Positions 24,139 to 31,695 of a stretch of 45,272 nt of DNA are shown one piece after another. This DNA comes from Streptomyces afghaniensis 772. Lineage in GTDB: Bacteria; Actinomycetota; Actinomycetes; Streptomycetales; Streptomycetaceae. The notes beneath the pieces were generated by a model. It was not told the DNA's origin. It saw only the letters and a list, made by a program, of their open reading frames with translations, and did no database searches. The stretch covers positions 1 to 45,272 of the forward strand of contig KE354191.1 in the NCBI GenBank assembly GCA_000415505.1, read 5' to 3'. The number at the start of each line of letters is the position of its first letter. The first letter of the stretch is position 1. A program made the position numbers and the translations under genes.

Positions 24139-25500
24139 GTGAGCAAGGACCTCTCCCAGACCGCGTACGACCACCTGTGGATGCACTTCACGCGCATGTC
24201 GTCGTACGAGAAGGCCCCCGTCCCCACCATCGTCCGGGGCGAGGGCACGTACATCTACGACGACCAGGGCAAGCGCTACCTCGACGGTCTCGCCGGCCTG
24301 TTCGTGGTGCAGGCCGGGCACGGCCGCGTCGAACTCGCCGAGACCGCCTTCAAGCAGGCGCAGGAGCTGGCGTTCTTCCCGGTGTGGTCCTACGCCCACC
24401 CCAAGGCCGTCGAGCTGGCCGAGCGCCTCGCGCACCACGCACCGGGCGACCTGAACAAGGTCTTCTTCACCACCGGCGGCGGTGAGGCGGTCGAGACCGC
24501 CTGGAAGCTCGCCAAGCAGTACTTCAAGCTGGTCGGCAAGCCCACCAAGCACAAGGTCATCTCCCGCGCGGTCGCCTACCACGGCACCCCGCAGGGCGCC
24601 CTGTCCATCACCGGACTGCCCGCTCTGAAGGCGCCCTTCGAGCCCCTCGTGCCGGGCGCCCACAAGGTCCCGAACACGAACATCTACCGGGCGCCGATCC
24701 ACGGCGACGACCCCGAGGCCTTCGGCCGCTGGGCCGCCGACCAGATCGAGCAGCAGATCCTCTTCGAGGGCCCGGACACGGTCGCCGCGGTCTTCCTGGA
24801 ACCGGTGCAGAACGCGGGCGGCTGCTTCCCGCCCCCGCCCGGCTACTTCCAGCGCGTCCGCGAGATCTGCGACCAGTACGACGTGCTGCTCGTCTCCGAC
24901 GAGGTCATCTGCGCCTTCGGCCGCCTGGGCACGATGTTCGCCTGCGACAAGTTCGACTACGTCCCGGACATGATCACCTGCGCCAAGGGCATGACCTCCG
25001 GCTACTCCCCCATAGGCGCGTGCATCATCTCCGACCGCCTGGCCGAGCCGTTCTACAAGGGCGACAACACCTTCCTGCACGGCTACACCTTCGGCGGCCA
25101 CCCGGTCTCCGCGGCCGTGGGCCTGGCCAACCTCGACCTGTTCGAGCGCGAGAACCTCAACCAGCACGTCCTCGACAACGAGGGCAACTTCCGCGCCACC
25201 CTGGAGAAGCTCCACGACCTGCCGATCGTCGGCGACGTCCGCGGCAACGGCTTCTTCTACGGCATCGAGCTGGTCAAGGACAAGGACACCAGGGAGTCCT
25301 TCGACGCGGACGAGACCGAGCGGGTCCTGTACGGCTTCCTCTCCAAGAAGCTGTACGAGAACGGCCTGTACTGCCGCGCCGACGACCGCGGCGACCCGGT
25401 CGTCCAGCTCGCCCCGCCGCTGATCTCCGACCAGTCGACGTTCGACGAGATCGAGCAGATCCTGCGCGCCACGCTGTCGGAGGCGTGGACGAAGCTGTGA
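24139..25500 (+). CDS. Class III aminotransferase, putrescine/polyamine type
   Basis: PLP-dependent aminotransferase of 453 residues, resembling putrescine or omega-amino acid:pyruvate aminotransferases (SpuC-like) more than GabT. It has FFTTGGGEAVETAWKLAKQY for cofactor phosphate, YHGTPQGALS, VSDEVICAFGR with the PLP Asp, and TCAKGMTSGY with the Schiff-base lysine at about K283. It would convert putrescine to 4-aminobutanal, the substrate for the divergent aldehyde dehydrogenase. The GTG at 24139 lies 20 bases after the Lrp stop, within a duplicated GTGAGGACCCGATA-like spacer. It ends before a strong hairpin. The exact donor amine is an inference from the neighbours. Confidence 0.92.
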   Translation: MSKDLSQTAYDHLWMHFTRMSSYEKAPVPTIVRGEGTYIYDDQGKRYLDGLAGLFVVQAGHGRVELAETAFKQAQELAFFPVWSYAHPKAVELAERLAHHAPGDLNKVFFTTGGGEAVETAWKLAKQYFKLVGKPTKHKVISRAVAYHGTPQGALSITGLPALKAPFEPLVPGAHKVPNTNIYRAPIHGDDPEAFGRWAADQIEQQILFEGPDTVAAVFLEPVQNAGGCFPPPPGYFQRVREICDQYDVLLVSDEVICAFGRLGTMFACDKFDYVPDMITCAKGMTSGYSPIGACIISDRLAEPFYKGDNTFLHGYTFGGHPVSAAVGLANLDLFERENLNQHVLDNEGNFRATLEKLHDLPIVGDVRGNGFFYGIELVKDKDTRESFDADETERVLYGFLSKKLYENGLYCRADDRGDPVVQLAPPLISDQSTFDEIEQILRATLSEAWTKL

Positions 25501-25539
25501 CCCCGCGTCGCTCCGATCGTCTGCATGGATGATCAACAC

Positions 25540-25586
25540 CGGCCCCGGTGCCGCCCGTTCGAGTGAGAAACGGCGGCCCGGGGCCG
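25540..25586 (+). terminator. Terminator hairpin after aminotransferase
   Basis: An outer stem CGGCCCCGG/CCGGGGCCG is continued by GCCG-CCGTT/AACGGCGGC, with a loop of about 9 bases. It lies 40 bases past the stop. Confidence 0.8.
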
Positions 25587-25707
25587 CGTGCTGTCCGGCG
25601 TCCCGCCGCCTTCTGCCTAGCGTGCCAGTGACTGATCGGCCCTGCCTTCGTTCCCCCGCACGGGGGATTGGCAAGGGAACTACGGATCTGAACCGAGGTG
25701 TACGCCC

Positions 25708-26457
25708 ATGGAGGCCCCGCCGGACAACGACGTGCTCTGGGCACGTGCCCTGCACTTCCAGCACGACGACGGCTCCCCCGCGCTCAGCGGTGTCTCGCTC
25801 GGCGTCCGGGAGGGCGAGATCCTCGCCGTCAGCGGCCCGCGCGGCAGCGGCAAGACCACCCTGCTGCGGTGCCTGTCCGGCCTGGTGCCCGTCCGGCGCG
25901 GCGAGGTCTGGTTCAACAGCGTGCCCGTGCACACCATGGGCCCCCTCACCCGCGAGCGGCTGCGCCGCGACCGCTTCGGCTGGATCGACCCGGCTCCCTC
26001 GCTGGTCCCGGAGCTCAACGCCTGGGAGAACACCGCCCTGCCGCTGATGCTGCGCGGCACCAGCAGGCGCCGCGCCAAGAAGGCGGCCCTGGAGTGGCTG
26101 GAGCGCCTGGACATCGGCGAGAGCGCCCGCAAACGCCCGCACCAGCTGGTGCAGGCCGCGCGCCAGCGGGTGTGCATCGCCCGTGCCCTCGCCCCCGCGC
26201 CGTCGGTCCTGTTCGCCGACGAGCCCACGGCGCCCCTGCACCGCGCCGACCGCGCCCATGTGCTGCGCACCCTCACCACGGCGGCCCGCTCCCACGGCAT
26301 CACGGTCGTCCTGGCCACACACGACGCGGAGACCGCCGCGCTCGCCGACCGCACGCTCTCCCTGCTCGACGGGCGGTGCGTGCAGACGGTGCACCTGCCG
26401 CCGGTCGCCGGACCCACCGAGGCGGAAGGCCGGGCCGCGTGCTCGCTCTCCGTCTGA
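25708..26457 (+). CDS. ABC transporter ATPase with degenerate signature motif
   Basis: MacB/LolD-like ATPase of 249 residues. Walker A GPRGSGKT (about 44-51), Walker B VLFADEPTAPL and the switch histidine in LATHD are intact. The ABC signature is not: the usual LSGGQ is replaced by LVQAA in HQLVQAARQRVCIARAL. Because that motif closes the ATP site of the opposite monomer, activity may be low or asymmetric. The ATG at 25708 follows GAGGTG. The gene overlaps the permease gene by 19 bases, so the two form one exporter-type unit. The frameshift in the permease adds to the impression of a system under relaxed selection. Substrate unknown. Confidence 0.88.
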   Translation: MEAPPDNDVLWARALHFQHDDGSPALSGVSLGVREGEILAVSGPRGSGKTTLLRCLSGLVPVRRGEVWFNSVPVHTMGPLTRERLRRDRFGWIDPAPSLVPELNAWENTALPLMLRGTSRRRAKKAALEWLERLDIGESARKRPHQLVQAARQRVCIARALAPAPSVLFADEPTAPLHRADRAHVLRTLTTAARSHGITVVLATHDAETAALADRTLSLLDGRCVQTVHLPPVAGPTEAEGRAACSLSV

Positions 26458-28039
26458 CCCGCGCCGCCCACCCCGCCGTCCAGCTGCGCCGCCTCCTGGT
26501 CGCGGCGGCCTCGGCGGGGACGGGTTTCCTGTTGCTGTGCGCCCTCGGCTACGCGCTGGGCCACCCCGGCTCCACCGGCGCCGCCCTGCTGAGGCTCGCC
26601 TGGTGCACGGCGCCCCTGGCCGCCACGGTGTACTTCGCGATCGCGGTGGCCCGCACCGACCCCGGCACGAAGCCCCGCCCGGCCTCTCCGCGATCGGCCT
26701 CGGCCCGCTGCGCCTGATGGCCGTCTCGGTGACGACGACAGCCCTGTCCTGCACGCTGGGCTCGATGCTGGCCCTGCTGTTCTTCCTGCACCTGCGCGGC
26801 GACCTGACGGGCATGCCGTTCGACGGCGCGGCCGCCGAGTCCCTCGCGGCGGACCAGACGCTGCCGCTGCCGGGAGCCCTGACGCTGCTCGCGATCGTGC
26901 CCGGAGCCGCGACGGTGGCGGTGGCGCTGGCGCTGCGGCCGAGGGAGGCGAGCCCGGCACCGTCCCGGCCGGCCGGGACGTACGGCCGTTTCGGCGCGTA
27001 CCGGCGCACGAGCACACGCGAGACCTTCGGGGCGTACGGCCGTTTCGGCCGGCAGATCATCCGGCCCACGGACGGTCCTGCCACCGAACCCGCCACGTCG
27101 GCCGGGCAGAACGCGCAGCACGGCGGGCCGCCTGCGGCGCGGACGGGCGCGTCCGTCCCGGCGGCTGCCACGGGCTCGACCACCCGGGGCGCCGGGAGCA
27201 CGGTGAGCGCGGTCGAGGACCCGCCCGAGCCGTCCGGGTCCCAGACGGTGGCACATGGCTCCGTGAGCACCGTGATCCCGGCCGGCACCGCCGCACACGC
27301 GGCCGACGGCAGCACCGTGCACGTGGCAGGGAACGCCGCCGGGCATCCGGCCCGGCACGCCGCGGCACCGGACGGCGCCGACGATCCCGCCGCTTCCGCC
27401 GAGGCCCTGCCGGACACCGTCCTGCTCGGCAACGCCCTCACCGCCGCCCCCTCCGGTCTCCCCTGGGGCATCACCGTCCTGGCCGCGGGTCTCGCCGTGG
27501 AGACGTACACGAGCCGTACCGCCCCAACGCCCCCCGACCTCACCTTCTCCGGCGCCTCCCCCGGCGTCCTGGCGGGCTGGGCGCTGGCCGCCGTCGGCAT
27601 GGCCCTGGCCGGTCCGGGCCTGACCCATCTGTGCGGGCGGCTGCTCCAGTCGGCCCGCCCCGGGGCCCTCCGGCTCCTGGCCGGCCGGATCCTCATGGCG
27701 GAGGCCACCCGGATCGGCCGCCCCCTGGGCGTGGTCTGCGCGGTGCTCGCGGCGGCGTACGCCATGGCGCTGCTGCACGCCCCGGACGGACTGTCGCTCG
27801 GTCCGCTCACCACGCTCGGCGTGCTGCTGGTGACCGGCTGCACCGTGGCCACGGCCCTCATGGCCGCCGTCGAGGCCCGGCAGGCTCGCGCCGACACCAC
27901 CGCCGCGCTGCTGCGCCTCGGCGCCCCCGCGACGATGCTGCGCGGCGCCGCCGCCCTCCGCGCGGGCGCGCTGCTCGCCCTGTTCGGCCCGCTCACCCTG
28001 ACCGTCGCCGAACTGGCGGCGCTGCCGCTGGCCCGCTGA
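26439..28039 (+). pseudogene. ABC transporter permease broken by a frameshift
   Basis: From GTG 26439 the frame encodes two membrane segments and reaches ARTDPGTKPRP, then runs into a stop at 26715-26717. The natural continuation (GLSAIGLGPLRLMAVSV and about 440 more residues with five further membrane segments) lies in the +2 frame from about 26681. A single missing base in GCCCGGCC around 26676-26682 explains this. Alternatively the second part could restart at ATG 26717, overlapping the stop as TGATG. Between the fourth and fifth membrane segments is an unusual Ala/Thr/Gly-rich insert of about 150 residues. It contains a 16-base direct repeat (26980-26995 and 27034-27049) encoding TYGRFG/AYGRFG. 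Mutation or sequencing error cannot be told apart here. Confidence 0.72.
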
Positions 28040-28159
28040 AGCCCGCCCCTCCAGCCCGCTGAAAACTCGTACGAAAAAAACTCCGTACGGCGATGAGTTC
28101 CGCTCGGGCCCCCGGTCTATCCCCGCGTAACGACACACACCCGATGGGAGAGACCTCGC

Positions 28160-28567
28160 ATGTACCAGCAGATGATCTTCGTGAACCTGTGCGTCAGCGA
28201 CCTCGACGCCTCGAAGAAGTTCTTCACGGAGCTCGGCTACTCGATCAACGAGCAGTTCAGCGACGACAGCACCGCCTCGGTCGTGATCAGCGAGACCATC
28301 GTGGTGATGGTGCACACCAAGGAGAAGTACGCCCAGTTCACCAAGAAGGAGATCGCGGACGCGAAGAAGACCAGCGAGGTGCTGATCGCGCTGAGCTCCG
28401 AGAGCCGCGAGAAGGTCGACGAGCTGGTCGAGAAGGCGGTCGCGGCGGGCGGTTCGGTCTCCGGCGAGACCCAGGACCACGGGTTCATGTACGGCCGTGC
28501 CTTCGACGACCCGGACGGCCACACCTTCGAGGTCGTGTGGATGGACCCGGCGGCCGTCGAGGGCTGA
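28160..28567 (+). CDS. VOC (glyoxalase/bleomycin-resistance fold) protein
   Basis: The protein has 135 residues with two beta-alpha-beta-beta-beta modules, starting IFVNLCVSDLDASKKFF and ending DDPDGHTFEVVWMDP. This is the compact PhnB/YyaH-like type. The usual metal ligands are only partly recognisable (the last Glu in HTFEVVW is present, the first-module His is replaced by Asn in FVNL), so metal catalysis is uncertain. The ATG at 28160 follows GGGAGAGACC. The 120 bases upstream contain two CGTACG boxes but no clear promoter. It is followed 24 bases later by the LOG-family gene, which has its own promoter-like element. Confidence 0.88.
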   Translation: MYQQMIFVNLCVSDLDASKKFFTELGYSINEQFSDDSTASVVISETIVVMVHTKEKYAQFTKKEIADAKKTSEVLIALSSESREKVDELVEKAVAAGGSVSGETQDHGFMYGRAFDDPDGHTFEVVWMDPAAVEG

Positions 28568-28591
28568 GACGCGCTGTGCCAGCATGGGCGC

Positions 28592-29713
28592 GTGCAGACG
28601 ATGCCCGCCCATGCGGCCCACCATGACGACCGTGAGATCGAGACGCTGGAGGAGTTCGACGCGACCGTCTCGGCGCGCGGCACGCTCGCCGGTCACCGCG
28701 TCCAGGCCGTCGACCTGACGGACCGTACGCGCGAACTGCTCGGCACGGACACGGCGGGTGCCGTCTTCCTCGGCTGCGCGATGCGCGAGGAGGCCGCCGC
28801 GAAGATTCGCACGGACGGCGCCCTGGTCTTCCCGCCGGTCCCGGACCTGCCCTTCGACCCGTACCGCGGCCATGTCTACGCGCCGGACGAGCTCTTCGAG
28901 TCGCTGGCGGACGGCTACGAGGCCACGCCCGACGCCCAGGCGTACGCCTGGTTCCAGCGCACGAAGGCGGACCGGGACATCTACGCCTCCATGCTGCGCG
29001 CGGTCCACGACGACTCCGTCTCGGACGCGCTCGACGAACTCCTGTCCGGCGCCCGGGTCGTGGGCGTGATGGGCGGCCACGCGATGGCCCGTGGCACGCA
29101 GGAGTACGCGGGGGCGGCACGGCTCGGCCGGGAGCTGGCCCGCGCCGGTCTCACGGTCGCCACGGGCGGCGGCCCGGGCGCGATGGAGGCAGCGAACCTG
29201 GGCGCCCACGCCGCCCCGTTCGGCGACGAGATGCTCACCGAGTCGCTCGAACTGCTCGCCAAGGCACCGCACTTCACGCCGTCGATCACCCAGTGGGCGA
29301 CGGCCGCCTTCGAGATACGCGCGCGCTGGCCGCAGGGCGGTCGTTCCGTGGGCATCCCGACCTGGTTCTACGGCCACGAGCCGCCGAACGCCTTCGCGTC
29401 GCACATCGCCAAGTACTTCGCCAACGCCACGCGTGAGGACGGCCTGCTGGCCCGGTCCAACGCGGGCGTGGTGTTCCTGCCGGGCGCCGCCGGCACCGTA
29501 CAGGAGATCTTCGACAACGCGACGCCCAACTACTACGAGTCGCGCGGCGAGCCGACGCCGATGGTGCTCGTGAACCGCGCGCACTGGACGGAGAAGCTGC
29601 CGACGTGGCCGCTGCTCCAGTCGCTGGCCAGGGGCCGTTCGATGGAGGCGCGAATCGCGCTCGTGGAGCGGATCGAGGAGGCACCGGAGGCGTTGAAACG
29701 TCTCGGCGGTTAA
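28592..29713 (+). CDS. LOG-family (lysine decarboxylase-like) nucleotide-binding protein
   Basis: The protein has 373 residues, much longer than the 180-200 of typical LOG cytokinin-activating enzymes. A 140-residue N-terminal region precedes the Rossmann LOG core, which has VATGGGPGAMEAAN at about 190-203 and FLPGAAGTVQEIFD at about 301-314. The canonical PGGxGT is PGAAGT here, so hydrolysis of nucleotide 5'-monophosphates may be altered. It belongs to the long actinobacterial TIGR00730-related group whose substrate is unknown. GTG 28592 is chosen because a CAGCAT hexamer ends 6 bases before it, suggesting leaderless translation. ATG 28601 is the alternative. Confidence 0.85.
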   Translation: MQTMPAHAAHHDDREIETLEEFDATVSARGTLAGHRVQAVDLTDRTRELLGTDTAGAVFLGCAMREEAAAKIRTDGALVFPPVPDLPFDPYRGHVYAPDELFESLADGYEATPDAQAYAWFQRTKADRDIYASMLRAVHDDSVSDALDELLSGARVVGVMGGHAMARGTQEYAGAARLGRELARAGLTVATGGGPGAMEAANLGAHAAPFGDEMLTESLELLAKAPHFTPSITQWATAAFEIRARWPQGGRSVGIPTWFYGHEPPNAFASHIAKYFANATREDGLLARSNAGVVFLPGAAGTVQEIFDNATPNYYESRGEPTPMVLVNRAHWTEKLPTWPLLQSLARGRSMEARIALVERIEEAPEALKRLGG

Positions 29714-29751
29714 TAAGCTGGCAAAGCAAGTGCTTGCAACCTGCATATGCG

Positions 29752-29779
29752 TTGACACTACTTATGCGGCGCTTATAGA
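29752..29779 (+). promoter_or_regulatory. Housekeeping-sigma promoter for the LAETG protein
   Basis: TTGACA (29752-29757), a 16-base spacer and TATAGA (29774-29779) form one of the best sigma-70 consensus promoters in the window, in an AT-rich island. It gives a leader of about 75 bases. A GCAAG/CTTGC inverted repeat lies just upstream, at 29727-29738. Confidence 0.75.
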
Positions 29780-29860
29780 CCTGAGAGCCTCCCGGTAGTG
29801 CTGATGTTCAGTCAACACTGCCTCCACCCCCCGCATTTGCGCATCCTGTAAAGGACAAAC

Positions 29861-30577
29861 GTGGCAGTTCTGTCCGTATCACGCCGTACGGCTTCGCGCC
29901 GTACCGTCACACGTTCCGTGCGGATCCTCGGTGTCGTCTCCGCCTCGGCCGCGCTCGCGCTCGGTGCCGCCGGCAACGCGCTCGCCTGCAACATCAACGA
30001 GTTCTCGGCCGAGGCGAAGTGCGACGGCGACAAGGGCGTCATCACCGTCACCGACGTGGACCCCGCCGGGGTCCCGGCGACCGTGACCGTGTACCTGGAG
30101 AACAACGGCGCCGACGTGAAGAAGGTCGGCGAGCAGGAGGTCAAGGGCTCGCGCGAAGGCACCACCATCACCTTCGCCGAGGACTGGAAGCCGAACGCGG
30201 AGTACCGCATCCACGTCAAGGCCGCTCCGTACGTCGACGAGGACATCAAGCCGAACCTCGTCACCCCGGCCACGGCCTGCAAGAAGGAGGAGGAGAAGCC
30301 GCCGGCGACTCCCCCGGCCACGCCGACCCCGTCGGCCTCCCCCTCGAAGCCGGCCGAGGAGACGGACACCCCGGCTCCTTCGCCGTCGGAGAGCGAGAGC
30401 ACCACGCCGGCGGGCAACGCGCCCGCGCCCGCGGCCGGTGACTCCAACCTCGCCGAGACCGGCGCCGACTCCAACACCGGCATCATCGCCGGTATCGCGG
30501 CGGCCCTGGTCGTCGTCGGTGGCGGCGCGGTGTTCTTCGGCATGCGCCGTCGTGGGACGAACAGCAGCGACAGCTGA
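29861..30577 (+). CDS. Sortase-anchored cell-surface protein (LAETG)
   Basis: The protein has 238 residues. The signal peptide covers 1-42 with an Arg-rich start, a hydrophobic core and an ALA cleavage site. The mature part of about 100 residues resembles a beta-sandwich, with three cysteines (43, 54, 140). A Pro/Ser/Thr/Glu-rich wall-spanning stalk runs from 141 to 190. The sorting signal LAETG is at 197-201, followed by a membrane helix (about 207-227) and a GMRRRG tail. LAxTG is the pentapeptide favoured by actinobacterial class E sortases, so covalent attachment to peptidoglycan is expected. The GTG at 29861 follows AAAGGA with good spacing. The strong promoter suggests abundant expression. 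The binding function is unknown. Confidence 0.92.
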   Translation: MAVLSVSRRTASRRTVTRSVRILGVVSASAALALGAAGNALACNINEFSAEAKCDGDKGVITVTDVDPAGVPATVTVYLENNGADVKKVGEQEVKGSREGTTITFAEDWKPNAEYRIHVKAAPYVDEDIKPNLVTPATACKKEEEKPPATPPATPTPSASPSKPAEETDTPAPSPSESESTTPAGNAPAPAAGDSNLAETGADSNTGIIAGIAAALVVVGGGAVFFGMRRRGTNSSDS

Positions 30578-30601
30578 CGCCCGCCCTTCAGCGCCCGGTG
30601 G

Positions 30602-30630
30602 TGGCCCGTCCCTCTCGTGGAGGCGGGCCA
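30602..30630. terminator. Bidirectional terminator between convergent genes
   Basis: An imperfect stem of TGGCCCGTCC with GGAGGCGGGCCA and a short loop, between the LAETG gene and the thiamine transporter ATPase. Confidence 0.6.
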
Positions 30631-30675
30631 TCGCCTCGTGTCAGGCCTGGGTGCAGTGCCCCGGGCCCGGTCCGA

Positions 30676-31695
30676 TCAGTCGAGCACGGCGATGTCGGTC
30701 GCGTCGAACTCCACCCCGACCTCGTCCCCGGGCTCCGGCGCCGCCCGCAGCGCGCAGGCCGCCTCCAGGCGCGGGGCGTCCTCCGGCTGGAGGTGGACGG
30801 CGACATGGGTGCCCTTGAAGGTGCGCGCGGTCACCGTGCAGCGCAGGCCCGTGCCGGCCGGCACCAGGCGCACGCCCGCGGGCCGCACGAGCAGGGTCCG
30901 GGTGCCCTGCGGGGCGCCCTCCGGCACCGGCACCTTGCCCCACGGCGTGTCCGCGGCCTCCGCCCCGACCGTCGCCTCGACGACGTTCTCGAAGCCGAGG
31001 AAGCGGGCCACGAACGCGTCGGCCGGCCGCTGCCACACCTCAAGAGGCGTACCGGACTGGGCGATCCGCCCGTCCCGCATCACCACGACCCGGTCGGCCA
31101 GCGCGAAGGCCTCCCCCTGGTCGTGTGTCACGGCGAGCACGGTGGTGCCCAACCGGCCGAACAGTTCCTTCAGTTCGACGACCAGCCGCTCCCTGAGCGA
31201 CCGGTCGAGCTGGCCCAGCGGCTCGTCCAGCATCAGCAGCCGGGGGCTCGGAGCGAGGGCCCGGGCCAGCGCCACCCGCTGCTGCTCCCCGCCGGACAGC
31301 GCAGCGACGGCCCGGCGGGACGCGCCCGGCAGGCCGACCAGGTCCAACAACTCCTGTACTCGCTCGGCCTGTTGCCGCTTCGACGTCCCGCGCATACGCA
31401 GTCCGAAGGCGACGTTGCCGCCCACGTCCCGCTGCGGGAACAGCTGGTGGTCCTGGAACATCAGCCCGACCCCACGCCGGTGCGCGGGCACGCCCGCCTG
31501 GTCGCGCCCGTCGAGCGCCACCCGCCCGGAGTCGAGCGGCTGAAGCCCCGCCACCGCCCGCAGCAGCGTCGACTTGCCGCTGCCGCTGGGCCCGAGCACG
31601 CACACGATCTCGTGCTCGGCGACCTCCAGATCGACGGCGTCCAGCACGGCACGCCCGCCGAAACGGACCGTCGCACCCTCCAGGGCCAGCAGCAT
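30676..31695 (-). CDS. thiQ: Thiamine-type ABC transporter ATP-binding protein
   Basis: ATPase of 339 residues with Walker A GPSGSGKS (near 35-42), an intact LSGGEQQRVALARAL signature, Walker B LLMLDEP and the VTHDQ switch. A C-terminal TOBE-like domain (about 240-339) makes it longer than Escherichia coli ThiQ. It energises import of thiamine or its phosphate or precursor. The ATG at 31695 shares one base with the permease stop (TGATG), so it is the last gene of a coupled three-gene operon behind a TPP riboswitch. The riboswitch, not the sequence alone, fixes the substrate class. Confidence 0.92.
   Translation of the reverse strand: MLLALEGATVRFGGRAVLDAVDLEVAEHEIVCVLGPSGSGKSTLLRAVAGLQPLDSGRVALDGRDQAGVPAHRRGVGLMFQDHQLFPQRDVGGNVAFGLRMRGTSKRQQAERVQELLDLVGLPGASRRAVAALSGGEQQRVALARALAPSPRLLMLDEPLGQLDRSLRERLVVELKELFGRLGTTVLAVTHDQGEAFALADRVVVMRDGRIAQSGTPLEVWQRPADAFVARFLGFENVVEATVGAEAADTPWGKVPVPEGAPQGTRTLLVRPAGVRLVPAGTGLRCTVTARTFKGTHVAVHLQPEDAPRLEAACALRAAPEPGDEVGVEFDATDIAVLD

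Noticed and set aside
24085-27996. 1303-residue open frame on the minus strand, and a 1069-residue one at 26549-29758
   Set aside because: Both lie antisense to well-supported genes (aminotransferase, ABC genes, VOC, LOG). In very GC-rich DNA the complementary frame of a real gene is often free of stops. No family motif is visible.
28063-28100. CGTACG boxes and AACTC/GAGTT pair upstream of the VOC gene
   Set aside because: Arms are only 5-6 bases and CGTACG is common in this genome; not enough for an operator or terminator.
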